A DNA stretch of 64,000 nucleotides from Bradyrhizobium sp. AZCC 1719 (GTDB lineage: Bacteria; Pseudomonadota; Alphaproteobacteria; Rhizobiales; Xanthobacteraceae), in assembly GCF_036924525.1 (NCBI RefSeq), contig NZ_JAZHRU010000001.1, positions 6,787,001-6,851,000 of the forward strand, given 5' to 3'. Shown one piece after another: positions 33,710-45,490 of the stretch. Each line of letters starts with the position of its first letter. Position 1 is the stretch's first letter. Below the pieces are notes generated by a model. That model saw only the letters and a list, made by a program, of their open reading frames with translations, was not told the origin of the DNA and searched no databases. The position numbers were made by a program, and so were the translations under genes.

Positions 33710-34849
33710 ATGCGCAGGAATCAAGTTGCCGTCGTCGGCGCTGCTGAGACCACGGAACTCGGCGTCATCCCGAACATGTCGCAGATCCAGCTCCACGCGG
33801 ATGCGGCGCTCAATGCTATTGCCGATGCCGGGCTCAAGCTGTCCGACATCGATGGTATCGCGACCGCCGTGGAAACCCCGCAGCAGATCGCCCACTATCT
33901 CGGCATCACGCCGACCTGGGTGGACGGCACGTCCGTCGGCGGCTGTTCGTTCATGCTGCACGTCCGCCATGCGGCGGCAGCGATCGAGGCCGGCCTGTGC
34001 AAGACCGTGCTGATCACGCATGCCGAGAGCGGCAAGTCGATGATCGGCAAATTGCCGCGCTCGATCCCCGCCGACAGCCTGCAGGGCCAGTTCGAGGCGC
34101 CGTTCGGCGTCTACGGGCCGCCCAGCATGTTCCCGATTCCGGTGCTGCGCTACATGAAGACCTACGGCATCACCCATGAACAGATCGCCATGGTCGCTGT
34201 CGTGCAGCGCGAATGGGCCGCAAAGAATCCGCGCGCGATGATGAAGGACCCGATCACGGTTGAGGACGTCCTGAACTCGCGGATGATCGCCTACCCGTTC
34301 CGCCTGCTGCAGTGCTGCCTCGTTACCGACGGCGGCGGCGCGCTGATCCTGACCTCGGGCGACCGCGCCAAGGACTTTCCGAGAAAGCCGGTCTATATCC
34401 TCGGCACCGGCGAGAGCGTGGAAACGCCGATGGTCAGCCAGATGGAGACATTCAACTCCTCGCGCGCCTTCAAAATCGCAGGCCCCACCGCCTTCAAGGA
34501 GGCCGGCATCAGCCACAAGGACGTCGATCATCTGATGATCTATGATGCCTTCGCGCATCTGCCGCTCTATGGCCTCGGCGATCTCGGCTTCATGCCGCAC
34601 GAAGAGACCGGCAAGTTCATCGCCGACGGCAACACCCGCCCCGGCGGCAAGCTGCCGCTCAACACCAATGGTGGCGGATTGAGCTACATGCATTCCGGCA
34701 TGTACGGCATGTACGCGCTGCAGGAAAGCGTGCGGCAAATGCGCGGCATCGCGCCGGCGCAGGTCAAGGACGCGAAGATTTCGGTCTGCCACGGCGTCGG
34801 CGGCATGTTTGCGGCAAGTGGCACGATCATCTTTACGAACGAGAAGTAA
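33710..34849 (+). CDS. Thiolase-superfamily protein (SCP-x/Ltp2-like)
   Basis: This 379-residue protein has the thiolase fold. The N-terminal core contains SVGGCSFMLHVRHAAAAIEA, with C79 at the nucleophile position. The C-terminal core contains MIYDAFAHLPLYGLGDLGF, then LPLNTNGGGLSYMHSGMYG and SVCHGVGGMFAASGTIIF. The YDxF and NTxGGGLS pattern is that of lipid-transfer-protein-type thiolases and aldolases (SCP-x, Ltp2), which work with DUF35 partners. It may cleave a beta-keto or beta-hydroxy acyl-CoA. The start at 33710 follows the DUF35 stop; the longer frame would overlap that gene. Confidence 0.87.
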   Translation: MRRNQVAVVGAAETTELGVIPNMSQIQLHADAALNAIADAGLKLSDIDGIATAVETPQQIAHYLGITPTWVDGTSVGGCSFMLHVRHAAAAIEAGLCKTVLITHAESGKSMIGKLPRSIPADSLQGQFEAPFGVYGPPSMFPIPVLRYMKTYGITHEQIAMVAVVQREWAAKNPRAMMKDPITVEDVLNSRMIAYPFRLLQCCLVTDGGGALILTSGDRAKDFPRKPVYILGTGESVETPMVSQMETFNSSRAFKIAGPTAFKEAGISHKDVDHLMIYDAFAHLPLYGLGDLGFMPHEETGKFIADGNTRPGGKLPLNTNGGGLSYMHSGMYGMYALQESVRQMRGIAPAQVKDAKISVCHGVGGMFAASGTIIFTNEK

Positions 34850-34857
34850 CCACCTTC

Positions 34858-34935
34858 GTCATTCCGGGATGGTCCGAAGGACCAGACCCGGAATCTCGAG
34901 ATTCCGGGTTCGCGCTATGCGCGCCCCGGAATGAC
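34858..34935. repeat. Intergenic palindrome, family A, copy 4
   Basis: This copy is nearly identical to copy 1 over its first 55 bases (gtcattccgggatggtccga...). It lies between the thiolase-like gene and the downstream SDR gene on the same strand, with the SDR ribosome site just beyond its right end. Confidence 0.88.
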
Positions 34936-34957
34936 GAAGACAACAGGAGACACCCCA

Positions 34958-35872
34958 ATGGCAAAATCACTGCAAGACAAAGTCATCATCGTCACCGGCG
35001 CCGGCCGCGGCATCGGCCGCGAGATCGCGCTGCTCTGCGCCGCGGAAGGCGCAAAGGTCGTCGTCAACGATCCCGGCGTCGCCGCCGACGGTGCCGGCTC
35101 GAGCGCTGCGCCCGCCGAGGAAGTGGTCGAGGAGATCAAGAAGCGCGGCGGCACCGCGGTCGCCAATTTCGAGTCGGTGGCGGAAGCTATCCCCGCGAGC
35201 AAGATCGTGAAGACGGCGACCGATCATTTCGGCCGGCTCGACGGCGTCGTCAACAATGCCGGCATTCTGCGCGACATGATCTTCCATAAGATGAGTGTCG
35301 AAGCGTTCGAGGCTGTCATCAAGGTGCACCTGATGGGCTCGTTCTATGTCAGCCACGCCGCGGCGCGGCTGTACCGCGAACAGGAGAGCGGCTCCTTCGT
35401 GCACTTCACCTCGACCTCGGGCCTGATCGGCAACTTCGGCCAGGCCAACTACGCCGCCGCCAAGCTCGGCATCGTCGGCCTGTCGAAGTCGATCGCGCTC
35501 GACATGGGCCGCTTCAACGTGCGCTCGAACTGCGTCTCGCCGTTCGCCTGGACCCGCATGATCGGCACCATCCCCACCGAGACCGAGGCCGAGAAGGCGC
35601 GCGTGGCGAAAATCCAGCAGATGGGTCCGGAGAAGATCGCGCCGCTCTGCGCCTATCTGCTTAGCGACGCCGCCAAGGACGTCACCGGACAGATCTTCGG
35701 CGTGCGCATGAACGAGATCTTCCTGTTCAGCCAGAATCGTCCGCTGCGCTCGGTGCAGCGGAGCGAAGGCTGGACGCCGCAGACCATCGCCGAGCACGGC
35801 ATGCCGGCGCTTGCGGGATCGTTCTACAAGCTCGACCGCTCCGCAGACATATTCACCTGGGATCCGATCTGA
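34958..35872 (+). CDS. SDR family 3-hydroxyacyl-CoA dehydrogenase-like protein
   Basis: This 304-residue short-chain dehydrogenase resembles the dehydrogenase unit of peroxisomal multifunctional enzyme type 2. The cofactor motif is VTGAGRGIGREIALLCAAEG. The catalytic residues are Ser in FTSTSGLIGNFGQ and Y-x3-K in NYAAAKLGIVGLSK. The long insertion NDPGVAADGAGSSAAPAEEV after the second strand is typical of MFE-2-like SDRs, which oxidise 3-hydroxyacyl-CoA. AGGAGA lies before the ATG at 34958. It closes the DUF35/thiolase module. Confidence 0.88.
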   Translation: MAKSLQDKVIIVTGAGRGIGREIALLCAAEGAKVVVNDPGVAADGAGSSAAPAEEVVEEIKKRGGTAVANFESVAEAIPASKIVKTATDHFGRLDGVVNNAGILRDMIFHKMSVEAFEAVIKVHLMGSFYVSHAAARLYREQESGSFVHFTSTSGLIGNFGQANYAAAKLGIVGLSKSIALDMGRFNVRSNCVSPFAWTRMIGTIPTETEAEKARVAKIQQMGPEKIAPLCAYLLSDAAKDVTGQIFGVRMNEIFLFSQNRPLRSVQRSEGWTPQTIAEHGMPALAGSFYKLDRSADIFTWDPI

Positions 35873-35880
35873 CAGAAATG

Positions 35881-35973
35881 TTGGGTGGGCAAAGGCGCAC
35901 TTTTGCGCCGTGCCCACCATCCTTCCGAGATCGTCAGCTTGAATGGTGGGCACGCTTCGCTTTGCCCACCCTC
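35881..35973. repeat. Intergenic palindrome, family B, copy 1
   Basis: This copy is a double hairpin: ttgggtgggcaaag...gtgcccaccat on the left and atggtgggcac...tttgcccaccc on the right, with about 20 unpaired bases between. It starts nine bases after the SDR stop codon. Other copies are at 47272, 53503, 56785 and 57482. Confidence 0.88.
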
Positions 35974-36321
35974 ATATGAGGCGTTTTGAGTCAAGGATGC
36001 CGACGGAGGCTTGGGTGTAGTTTTTCGCGTCAGGTATAGCGGCGGCGCGCGGAGCCATGCGTAGCGCAGCGTGCCGCCGCGGTCGGTGCGCTCAGGGACT
36101 GGCTTCCGGCGATTTATGCAGCAGCTCACTGCATCACCTCATATCCGGTCGGACCGCTGTGATCCGTACCCACATTCCGCATGCATGCGGCGAGGAAGCC
36201 ACGAGGATGAGACCCATCTACGAAACGGCCTGTATTTTGCTGGCCCAAGGGTGGCACGGTCACCATCCATCCCGCGCTGACCGCAGCAGATGCCGCGACG
36301 CTGACGCGTTCGTTGAAGCGT
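35974..36321. other. Noncoding flank of the IS110-type element
   Basis: About 350 bp downstream of the transposase gene with no supported gene. It contains a GC-rich foldback (gcggcggcgcgcg...gtgccgccgc, about 36039-36081) and short hairpin-forming segments. The last 90 bases hold an open frame reading PKGGTVTIHPALTAADAATL, possibly a coding remnant. In IS1111-type members of IS110 the RNA that guides recombination is encoded on this side of the recombinase gene, so this is one candidate location. Element ends could not be fixed. Confidence 0.4.
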
Positions 36322-37482
36322 TTACACCTTTACCGCTTTGAGCACCGCGCCGTCAGGCACCAAGCCGGTCGTGAGGTAGCGCCAGAGCGCCACCATCAGC
36401 TTGCGTGCCAAGGCGACGATGGCGACGCGCTTGATGCGCTTGCTGGCATCGAGCGTGCGCTTGCGGTATTCTAGGGTGAGTTTGCTGTCCGGCTGATGCC
36501 GCAGCCACAGCCAGGCCAGTTCGATCGCGGCACAACGGGCACGCGGATTGCCGGCCTTGCTGATGCCCTGGTCGCGATCAATCCCGCCGCTTTGCCACGG
36601 ACTGGGCGTCAGCCCGAAATAGCTCGCAACCTCGCGGCGGTTGCGGAAGTCCTTGTAGAATACTTCGTTGGTCAACGTCGTCGCGAACGCCGGGCCGAGG
36701 CATTTGAGGCGGAGCAGCAGATCGCTGCGCTTGGTCATCTGCGCCGCCGCAGGGGTTGCATCCGCTTGAGCCGCTGCCTTGGCGAGCTCATCGAGCCGCT
36801 CGCGCACCAGCATCAGCCGCGCGTGCTCGTGCCGGATCTCGCTCAGCATCTGCAGCGGCACCGCCTGGCCCTGCCAGTCCCGCTGCGTTGCCAGCCAGCT
36901 CAGCCAGTCGCGCCGGCGCGGGTTCCCGACCGCCATGCCCAATAGCCGCAGCAGCGCCTTGATCCGGTTGGTGTGCGCGGTCTGCTCCTTAACCAGCCGG
37001 TCGCGTTCGCGGCTGGCGCGGCGGGCGTCCTCCTGTTCGGCAGCAGGCACCCGGACGATCCGCACCACCCGCGGCTCGCCGCGCAAATACGCCATTAGCG
37101 TCCGCAGCATCTTCTCGCCGTCGATCCGGTCGGTCTTCACCCGCCGGGCCCGCTGATCCACCGCTATGCTCGCGGGATCAAATACGTAGTTCGTGATGCC
37201 GGCCGCCAGCAGAAGCCGGTGCAGCCAAAAGCCATCGTAGCCCGCTTCGTAGCAACTCACCAACGCCGGAACGCCTCCCAGCGCCCGAGCCGCCCGAGTG
37301 CGCTCCCGATCGATCAGCGCCAGCAGCTCGGCATGATTGCCACCTTCCAGCTTGTGGCGCGACATCTTGCCCCTGTCCGGGCTGTGCAGCGTCACCAGCC
37401 AGGTCTTCTGACTCAGTTCGATCGCAACGAAAATTGTGCCACAATGACCGGCGGTGGGCGTGGCTATGGTCGATGCTTGCAT
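36322..37482 (-). mobile_element. IS110 family transposase gene
   Basis: This 386-residue transposase/recombinase has two domains. The N-terminal RuvC-like DEDD domain has FVAIELSQKTWLVTL, CYEAGYDGFWLHRLL and KTDRIDGEKMLRTL. The C-terminal transposase-20 domain has CLGPAFATTLTNEVFYKDFR, VASYFGLTPSPWQSGG and SKAGNPRARCAAIELAWLWL. The first acidic residue is Glu (E22), where most members have Asp. IS110 elements lack long terminal repeats, so the limits are uncertain; the element must end before the lactonase ribosome site at 37646. The gene appears intact, with no frameshift. Recent work shows IS110 elements encode a bridge RNA next to the recombinase. Confidence 0.92.
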
Positions 37483-37645
37483 CTGTCTCTCCGTGGGTTC
37501 GAGTGTGGAAACCCAAACCTATCGGAAAGGCCACGCTCACCGCCCATGGAATCTACCAAGCAGCCCGCCATCGCGGGTTGTTTCACCACAGCCCGCCCGC
37601 TTTATGCCGGAATGCGAGCCGATGTTTTCCTTCCAACAAAAACGT
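37483..37645. other. Region upstream of IS110 transposase, candidate element end
   Basis: About 160 bp between the transposase start and the lactonase ribosome site. It includes small inverted repeats (for example cgtgggttcgagtgtggaaaccc, about 37493-37514, and cccgccatcgcggg, about 37564-37577). It probably contains the element's left end and may encode the bridge RNA if this belongs to the IS110 rather than the IS1111 group. I cannot place the boundary. Confidence 0.4.
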
Positions 37646-37656
37646 GGGAGGAAATC

Positions 37657-38823
37657 ATGACAACCTCGCTGACCTTTTCCGATTCCCAACAACAAGGCGG
37701 CGGTTTTGACCGTCGCAAGATATTGACGGGCGCGGCAGCGCTTGCCGCCTCCGCCGTGACGATGAAGACGGCCTCTGCCGCCTCGGTGGCGCCGCTTGGC
37801 CAGACCGGCGCGCCAACCACGGCAACGCCACCTCTGCCGCTCGGCCCGCTTCCCGGCGCCCGCTATCCAGATTCTCGCCTGGAGTCGATGAAAAAGCCGA
37901 AGGTTTCGTTCGGACCGACCGGCTTCCCGGCGTTCGCCGGCACGATGGCGGTGGAGCGCGTCGCAACCGGATTCCGCTGGGCTGAAGGCCCGGTCTACTT
38001 CGCAGCCGGACGCTACGTGCTGTTCTCCGACATTCCCAACAACCGCATCATGCGCTTCTCGGAGGATGACGGTCATCTCAGCGTGTATCGCCAGCCGTCG
38101 ATGAACTCGAACGGCAATACCATCGATCGCGAAGGACGGCTGATCACCTGCGAACATTCCGGCCGGCGGGTCACGCGGACCGAACTCGACGGCTCGATCA
38201 CCATCATCGCCGACAAGTACAACGGCAAGAGATTGAACTCGCCGAACGACGCGGTCGTCGCGGCCGACGGTTCGATCTGGTTCTGCGATCCGGTCTACGG
38301 AATCGGCGGCTATTACGAGGGCATCAAGGCCGAGCCCGAGCAGGAAAAGAAGAACGTCTACCGGGTCGATCCGAAATCTGGCGACATCAAGATGGTCGTC
38401 GATGACTTCGTGGAGCCCAACGGGCTTTGCTTCTCGCCCGACGAGAAGAAACTTTATGTCTGCGACACCGGTTTCACCGACGGGCCGGACAACCCGTCGC
38501 ATATTCGCGTGTTCGACGTGGACCTCGCGGCTGGCAAACTTTCGAACAGCAAAGTCTTTGCGGACATGCCCAAGCCCAGCATTACCGACGGGCTGCGCTG
38601 CGACACCGCCGGGCGTCTGTGGTGCTCCGTGGGCTGGGGCGATCCGAACGAGGACGGCGTGCGTTGCTATACGGCTGACGGCGATCTGCTCGGCAAGATT
38701 CACATTCCCGAAACCGTCGCCAACCTGTGCTTCGGCGGTCAGCAGCGCAACAGACTCTACATCTGCGGCTCGTCATCGCTCTATGCGGTCTATACGAGTG
38801 CGCAGGGCGCGATGAAGCCGTGA
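37657..38823 (+). CDS. SMP-30/gluconolactonase family protein, Tat-exported
   Basis: The 388 residues carry a twin-arginine-type signal (FDRRKILTGAAALAASAVTM, then ASA). The mature protein is a six-bladed beta-propeller of the SMP-30/gluconolactonase family: FRWAEGPVYFAAGRYVLFSD, SNGNTIDREGRLITCEHSGR, NSPNDAVVAADGSIWFCDPV and VEPNGLCFSPDEKKLYVCDT supply the Glu, Asn and Asp metal-site positions. It probably hydrolyses a lactone in the periplasm. GGGAGG lies before the ATG at 37657; a longer upstream frame runs antisense through the IS element and is rejected. The adjacent IS110-type element may have separated it from earlier partners. Confidence 0.88.
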   Translation: MTTSLTFSDSQQQGGGFDRRKILTGAAALAASAVTMKTASAASVAPLGQTGAPTTATPPLPLGPLPGARYPDSRLESMKKPKVSFGPTGFPAFAGTMAVERVATGFRWAEGPVYFAAGRYVLFSDIPNNRIMRFSEDDGHLSVYRQPSMNSNGNTIDREGRLITCEHSGRRVTRTELDGSITIIADKYNGKRLNSPNDAVVAADGSIWFCDPVYGIGGYYEGIKAEPEQEKKNVYRVDPKSGDIKMVVDDFVEPNGLCFSPDEKKLYVCDTGFTDGPDNPSHIRVFDVDLAAGKLSNSKVFADMPKPSITDGLRCDTAGRLWCSVGWGDPNEDGVRCYTADGDLLGKIHIPETVANLCFGGQQRNRLYICGSSSLYAVYTSAQGAMKP

Positions 38824-38842
38824 ACGCTTGAACGCTTCCCAC

Positions 38843-38966
38843 CGTCATTGCGAGGAGCGAAGCGACGAAGCAATCCATACATCCGCGTGTGCCGAGAGAG
38901 ATGGATTGCTTCGCGGAGCCTGTCATCCGGCGGCGCTTTGCGCCGACCGGGTGGCTCGCAATGACG
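38843..38966. repeat. Intergenic palindrome, family C, copy 2
   Basis: This copy is the inverse orientation of the copy at 30876 (cgtcattgcgaggagcgaag ... ctcgcaatgacg). It lies between the convergent lactonase and PEP carboxylase genes and may act as a two-way terminator. Confidence 0.85.
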
Positions 38967-38987
38967 GGGTGAGACCGTCGCCCACCC

Positions 38988-41780
<2,793 letters not shown>

Positions 41781-41870
41781 TGGCTGGCTACCTCAAACTG
41801 CCCGGCTCTTCCGAGTGTGCAATTTTTTTGCCGCAGTGCAAGATAAAGATGGAGGCGGTGCACACCGTGG

Positions 41871-42025
41871 TATCCCGGACAAGGCGGAGCGCCCTTCGCG
41901 CTGCTCCGCAGAGCCGGGACCCGATGTCAGGTATGCTCAGGCGTGGGCCCCGGATCAGCAGCGTACCGCCGGAGTCGCGCGAAACGCGATCCCGAGCGCG
42001 CAGCGGAGCATCCGCGGCACGGCAG
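41871..42025. repeat. Intergenic palindrome, family D, diverged copy
   Basis: Contains tatcccgga...gagccgggaccc and gggccccggatcagcagcg, related to the element at 18561-18684. It fills the gap between the ppc start and the acyl-CoA ligase stop. Pairing is imperfect and the limits are approximate. Confidence 0.55.
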
Positions 42026-42031
42026 CGCCAG

Positions 42032-43576
42032 CTAAATCCTCCGCCCTGCCCGCTCCCAATAGGGATCGCGCAGGCGGCGCTTGAAGATCTTGCCGGAATC
42101 TTCCCGCGGCAGGTTGGACTGGATTTCGATGTGTTTTGGCACCTTGTAGTCGGCCAGCGCGACCTTGAGCTGGCTGCGGATGGAAGCCAGGTCGAGCGTC
42201 ACCGCCGGCTGCGGCTCCACCACGGCCATCAGCGCCTCGCCGAATTCGGCGTCGGGAATGCCAAACACCGCGCAATCATGCACGCCAGGAATCGCATGCA
42301 GCGCAGCCTCGATCTCGGCCGGATAAATATTGACGCCGCCTGAAATCACCATGTCGCGCTTGCGGTCGCAGATGAAGACATAGCCGTCCGCATCGATATA
42401 ACCGACGTCACCCGAGGTGATGAAACCGTCGCGATCGATCTCGGTGCGCTTTTCCGGCTTGTTATGGTAGGTGAAATCGGGATTGCCTGATATGCGCGAA
42501 TAGATTTCGCCGATCTCGCCCAGCGGCAGTTCCCTGCCGTCGTCGCCGATGAAACGCAGCTCGGCACCCGGCGCGATCTTGCCGACGGTGCCGGGCTTCT
42601 TCAGCGCGTCCTCGGAAGTCGCAAACGTAACCGCACCGGACTCGGTCGATCCATAGAATTCGTAGATGATCGGCCCCCACCATTCGATCATGGCGCGCTT
42701 GACGTCGGCCGGGCATGGCGCGGCTGCATGGATGATATGGCGCAGCGACGACATGTCGTATTTCCTGCGCACTTCCTCCGGCAGCTTCATCAGCCGGATG
42801 AACATGGTCGGCACCATGAAGATGGTGTCGATCCTCTCGGTCGCGATCACGCGCAAAAATTCCTCCGCGTCGAAGCGCGGCATGATTACCAGTGCGCCGC
42901 CGAGGCGGCCGGCGCGCAGGCCGAACGAATTCGGCGCGGAGTGATACAGTGGCCCCGGCAGCAGCGCGCGGGCCCCCGGCTTGAGACCGTAGATCAGCGC
43001 GCGCATGCGCTCGGCGTTAGCACTTTGCTCCGGCGTCGGCGCAAAGCGGCGCACGCCCTTGGGATGGCCTGTCGTGCCGGAGGTGTAGATCATGTTCTGC
43101 GGCTGCGGCACCGCCGGCCCGTCATAGCGCTGGTGTTGGTTCAGCCAGGATTCGAAATCGATCGCGAAGTCGGGCGTCGCCAGATGATCCGGATTGATCT
43201 TGTAATGGCTGAGAATCTCCGGTGGGGTCGGGACACTGAGCGCAGTGACGCCTTGCGGGATCGCCTCGCGTAACTGATGCAGCATGTCGGCATGCGCGAT
43301 CAGCACGGATGTGCCGGAATCCGTCAGCACATAATTGATCTCTTCCGGCTTGAAGTGCCAGTTGACCGGCACGCCATAGGCGCCGAGCCGCATTGCCGCA
43401 TAAGCCGCCTCGATGAAGGCGATGTCGTTGCGCATCAGCATGGCAACGCTGTCGCCCTGCTTGACGCCGAGCTTTTGCAGCCCGCTGGCGATGCGCTCAG
43501 TCCGTTCGGCGACCTCGCCGTGGTCGCGCCGGCGCTCGCCGCTGATAATGCCGAGGAAGGGTTGGGAGGCTGACAT
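42032..43576 (-). CDS. AMP-dependent acyl-CoA ligase
   Basis: This 514-residue member of the ANL superfamily has the P-loop-like AMP motif MIYTSGTTGHPKGV, the adenine motif YEFYGSTESGAVTF, the hinge SGDVGYIDADGYVFICDRKR and the catalytic lysine region LPREDSGKIFKRRLRD. It activates a carboxylic acid via acyl-AMP to its CoA thioester. The N-terminus is shorter than in typical long-chain ligases and resembles bile-acid/feruloyl-type ligases, so the substrate is open. The start at 43576 follows GGAAAGAGAC. A family A palindrome separates it from the upstream crotonase gene. Confidence 0.9.
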   Translation of the reverse strand: MSASQPFLGIISGERRRDHGEVAERTERIASGLQKLGVKQGDSVAMLMRNDIAFIEAAYAAMRLGAYGVPVNWHFKPEEINYVLTDSGTSVLIAHADMLHQLREAIPQGVTALSVPTPPEILSHYKINPDHLATPDFAIDFESWLNQHQRYDGPAVPQPQNMIYTSGTTGHPKGVRRFAPTPEQSANAERMRALIYGLKPGARALLPGPLYHSAPNSFGLRAGRLGGALVIMPRFDAEEFLRVIATERIDTIFMVPTMFIRLMKLPEEVRRKYDMSSLRHIIHAAAPCPADVKRAMIEWWGPIIYEFYGSTESGAVTFATSEDALKKPGTVGKIAPGAELRFIGDDGRELPLGEIGEIYSRISGNPDFTYHNKPEKRTEIDRDGFITSGDVGYIDADGYVFICDRKRDMVISGGVNIYPAEIEAALHAIPGVHDCAVFGIPDAEFGEALMAVVEPQPAVTLDLASIRSQLKVALADYKVPKHIEIQSNLPREDSGKIFKRRLRDPYWERAGRRI

Positions 43577-43616
43577 TGTCTCTTTCCGATCTGGTGCCGG
43601 GTTTGAAAGCTGCGCA

Positions 43617-43697
43617 GTCATTCCGGAGCGATGCGAAGCATCGAATCCGGAATCTCGAGATTCCGGGTCTGGTGCTAACGCACCATCCCGGAATGAC
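43617..43697. repeat. Intergenic palindrome, family A, copy 5
   Basis: This copy runs gtcattccgg to cggaatgac around CTCGAG. It lies between two co-directional genes, the crotonase ending at 43709 and the acyl-CoA ligase starting at 43576. Confidence 0.88.
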
Positions 43698-43708
43698 CGG
43701 GAGCCTAG

Positions 43709-44524
43709 TTATCCCACATCCACAAACCGCGGCGCGCGCTTTTCCATATTGGCGCGCACGGCTTCGGTCTGGTTGGGGCTGCCGAGCAGCTTCTGCTGCT
43801 CGACGGATTCGGCCAGCAACGCCGGAGCCGGATCGACGGAGAGTTTGTTCAGCATACGCTTGGCAGCGCGGATCGCGTCGGGACTTTTGCCGGCGATCTC
43901 GCGTGCGATCTCGAAAGCCGCCGCGCGCGGATCGTCGCAGATGCGCGTCGCGAGGCCATAACTCATGGCCTCCTGCGCGGAGAAGATGCGGCCGGTATAG
44001 GTGAGTTCGCGCAAAATATCGTCGCGAACGAGACTGGCGAGAATGGGCGTGCCGGCCATGTCGGGCACCAGGCCCCATTTAATTTCCATGATCGACATCC
44101 GCGCGTCCGGCGTGAGGAAGCGCATGTCGGCCCCGAGCGCGAGCTGGAAGCCGCCGCCGAACGCCACGCCCTGGATCGCGGCGATGACCGGCACCGGAAG
44201 CTGGCGCCAGCCCCAGACCGCAGCTTGCGGAAAGTTCGCGATGCCATGGGTGCGTGCAGTGAGGTCGCGCTTCTCGCCGCCGGCGATCCCGTTACCGCCG
44301 CTTTCCTTCATGGCCTGAAAGCGCCCCATATCGAGACCGGCGCAAAACGCCCGCCCTTCCCCGGACAATACTACCACCCGGAGCCCCTTTTCATGGGCCA
44401 GCCGCTCGGTCGCGGCCACCAGTGCCTCAAACATCGCGGCATCGAGCGCATTCATCTTGTCGGCCCGCACCAGCCGGACATCGGCAATGCCGTCCGAAAT
44501 CGAGATCGAGACGCGCTGCTCCAT
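43709..44524 (-). CDS. Enoyl-CoA hydratase/isomerase (crotonase family)
   Basis: This 271-residue crotonase has oxyanion-hole segments GRAFCAGLDMGRFQA and IQGVAFGGGFQLALGADMRF and the later MEIKWGLVPDMAGTPILASL. The acidic residue usually seen after the second oxyanion segment is Asp/Glu-poor here, so the exact reaction (hydratase, isomerase or hydrolase) is uncertain. GAGGAGA lies before the ATG at 44524, supporting that start over the longer frame. It is divergent from the dienoyl-CoA-reductase-like SDR, with 91 bp between. Confidence 0.88.
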   Translation of the reverse strand: MEQRVSISISDGIADVRLVRADKMNALDAAMFEALVAATERLAHEKGLRVVVLSGEGRAFCAGLDMGRFQAMKESGGNGIAGGEKRDLTARTHGIANFPQAAVWGWRQLPVPVIAAIQGVAFGGGFQLALGADMRFLTPDARMSIMEIKWGLVPDMAGTPILASLVRDDILRELTYTGRIFSAQEAMSYGLATRICDDPRAAAFEIAREIAGKSPDAIRAAKRMLNKLSVDPAPALLAESVEQQKLLGSPNQTEAVRANMEKRAPRFVDVG

Positions 44525-44615
44525 GAAAAATCTCCTCAGTTGCTGCTTTACAGAACGGTGTTGTCCGGTTTTAGTCAATCGACCAATTAACAGACAATCC
44601 CCTGGGGTGGAAACG

Positions 44616-45488
44616 ATGTTCAACGATCAGCTTCTCGCCGGGCGACGCATTCTCGTGACCGGAGGCGGCACCGGCCTCGGCAAATCCATGGCCGCGCGGT
44701 TTCTCCAACTGGGAGCCGAGGTCCACATCTGCGGCCGCCGCAAGATCGTCTGCGACGAGACCGCAACCGAATTGATGGATCTGCATGGTGGGCGCGTGGT
44801 CAGCCACGGCGTCGACATCCGCAACGCCATGGCTGTCGACGAGATGATCGAACAGATCTGGGCCTCGGGCCCCCTCACCGATCTCATCAACAATGCCGCC
44901 GGCAATTTTATCTCGCGCTCGGAAGAGCTCTCGCCGCGCGGCTTTGACGCGGTCGCCAATATCGTGATGCATGGCACGTTTTACGTGACGCACGCGGTCG
45001 GTCGGCGCTGGATCGCCGCCAAGCAACGCGGCAACGTGGTGTCGATCACGGTGACCTGGGTGCGCAACGGCTCGCCCTATGTGGTGCCCTCGGCGATGAG
45101 CAAGTCGGCGATCCACGCCATGACGATGTCGCTCGCGGTCGAATGGGGCAAGTACGGCATCCGCCTCAACACCATTGCGCCCGGCGAAATCCCGACCGAG
45201 GGTATGAGCAAGCGCATCAAACCGGGCGACGAGGCCGGCGCGCGCACGCGGGCGCAGAACCCGATGGGCCGCGTCGGCACCATGGAGGAATTGCAGAACC
45301 TCGCGGTCTTCCTGATCTCCGGCGGTTGCGACTGGATCAACGGCGAGACCATCGCCATGGACGGCGCGCAGGCGCTCGCGATGGGCGGCAATTTCTATCA
45401 GTTGCGCGACTGGAGCGACGACGACTGGAACAAGGCGCGCGACTCGATCAAGGCGCAGAACGAGAAGGATCGCGCGGCAAGGGGGTAG
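44616..45488 (+). CDS. SDR related to 2,4-dienoyl-CoA reductase
   Basis: This 290-residue SDR has the cofactor motif VTGGGTGLGKSMAARFLQLG. The active-site region reads YVVPSAMSKSAIHAMTMSLA, in which Ser replaces the Tyr of the YxxxK motif, as in 2,4-dienoyl-CoA reductases. The C-terminal NFYQLRDWSDDDWNKARDSI also matches that subfamily. These enzymes reduce dienoyl-CoA intermediates during oxidation of unsaturated acids with NADPH. The position that holds a catalytic Tyr in the human enzyme appears to be Trp here (VTWVRNGS), by eye. The start at 44616 follows GGGGTGG. Confidence 0.87.
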   Translation: MFNDQLLAGRRILVTGGGTGLGKSMAARFLQLGAEVHICGRRKIVCDETATELMDLHGGRVVSHGVDIRNAMAVDEMIEQIWASGPLTDLINNAAGNFISRSEELSPRGFDAVANIVMHGTFYVTHAVGRRWIAAKQRGNVVSITVTWVRNGSPYVVPSAMSKSAIHAMTMSLAVEWGKYGIRLNTIAPGEIPTEGMSKRIKPGDEAGARTRAQNPMGRVGTMEELQNLAVFLISGGCDWINGETIAMDGAQALAMGGNFYQLRDWSDDDWNKARDSIKAQNEKDRAARG

Positions 45489-45490
45489 TT

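Noticed and set aside
37219..37656. N-terminal extension of the lactonase reading across the IS110-type element
   Set aside because: The extension is antisense to the transposase, and the Tat signal with a strong ribosome site starts at 37657.
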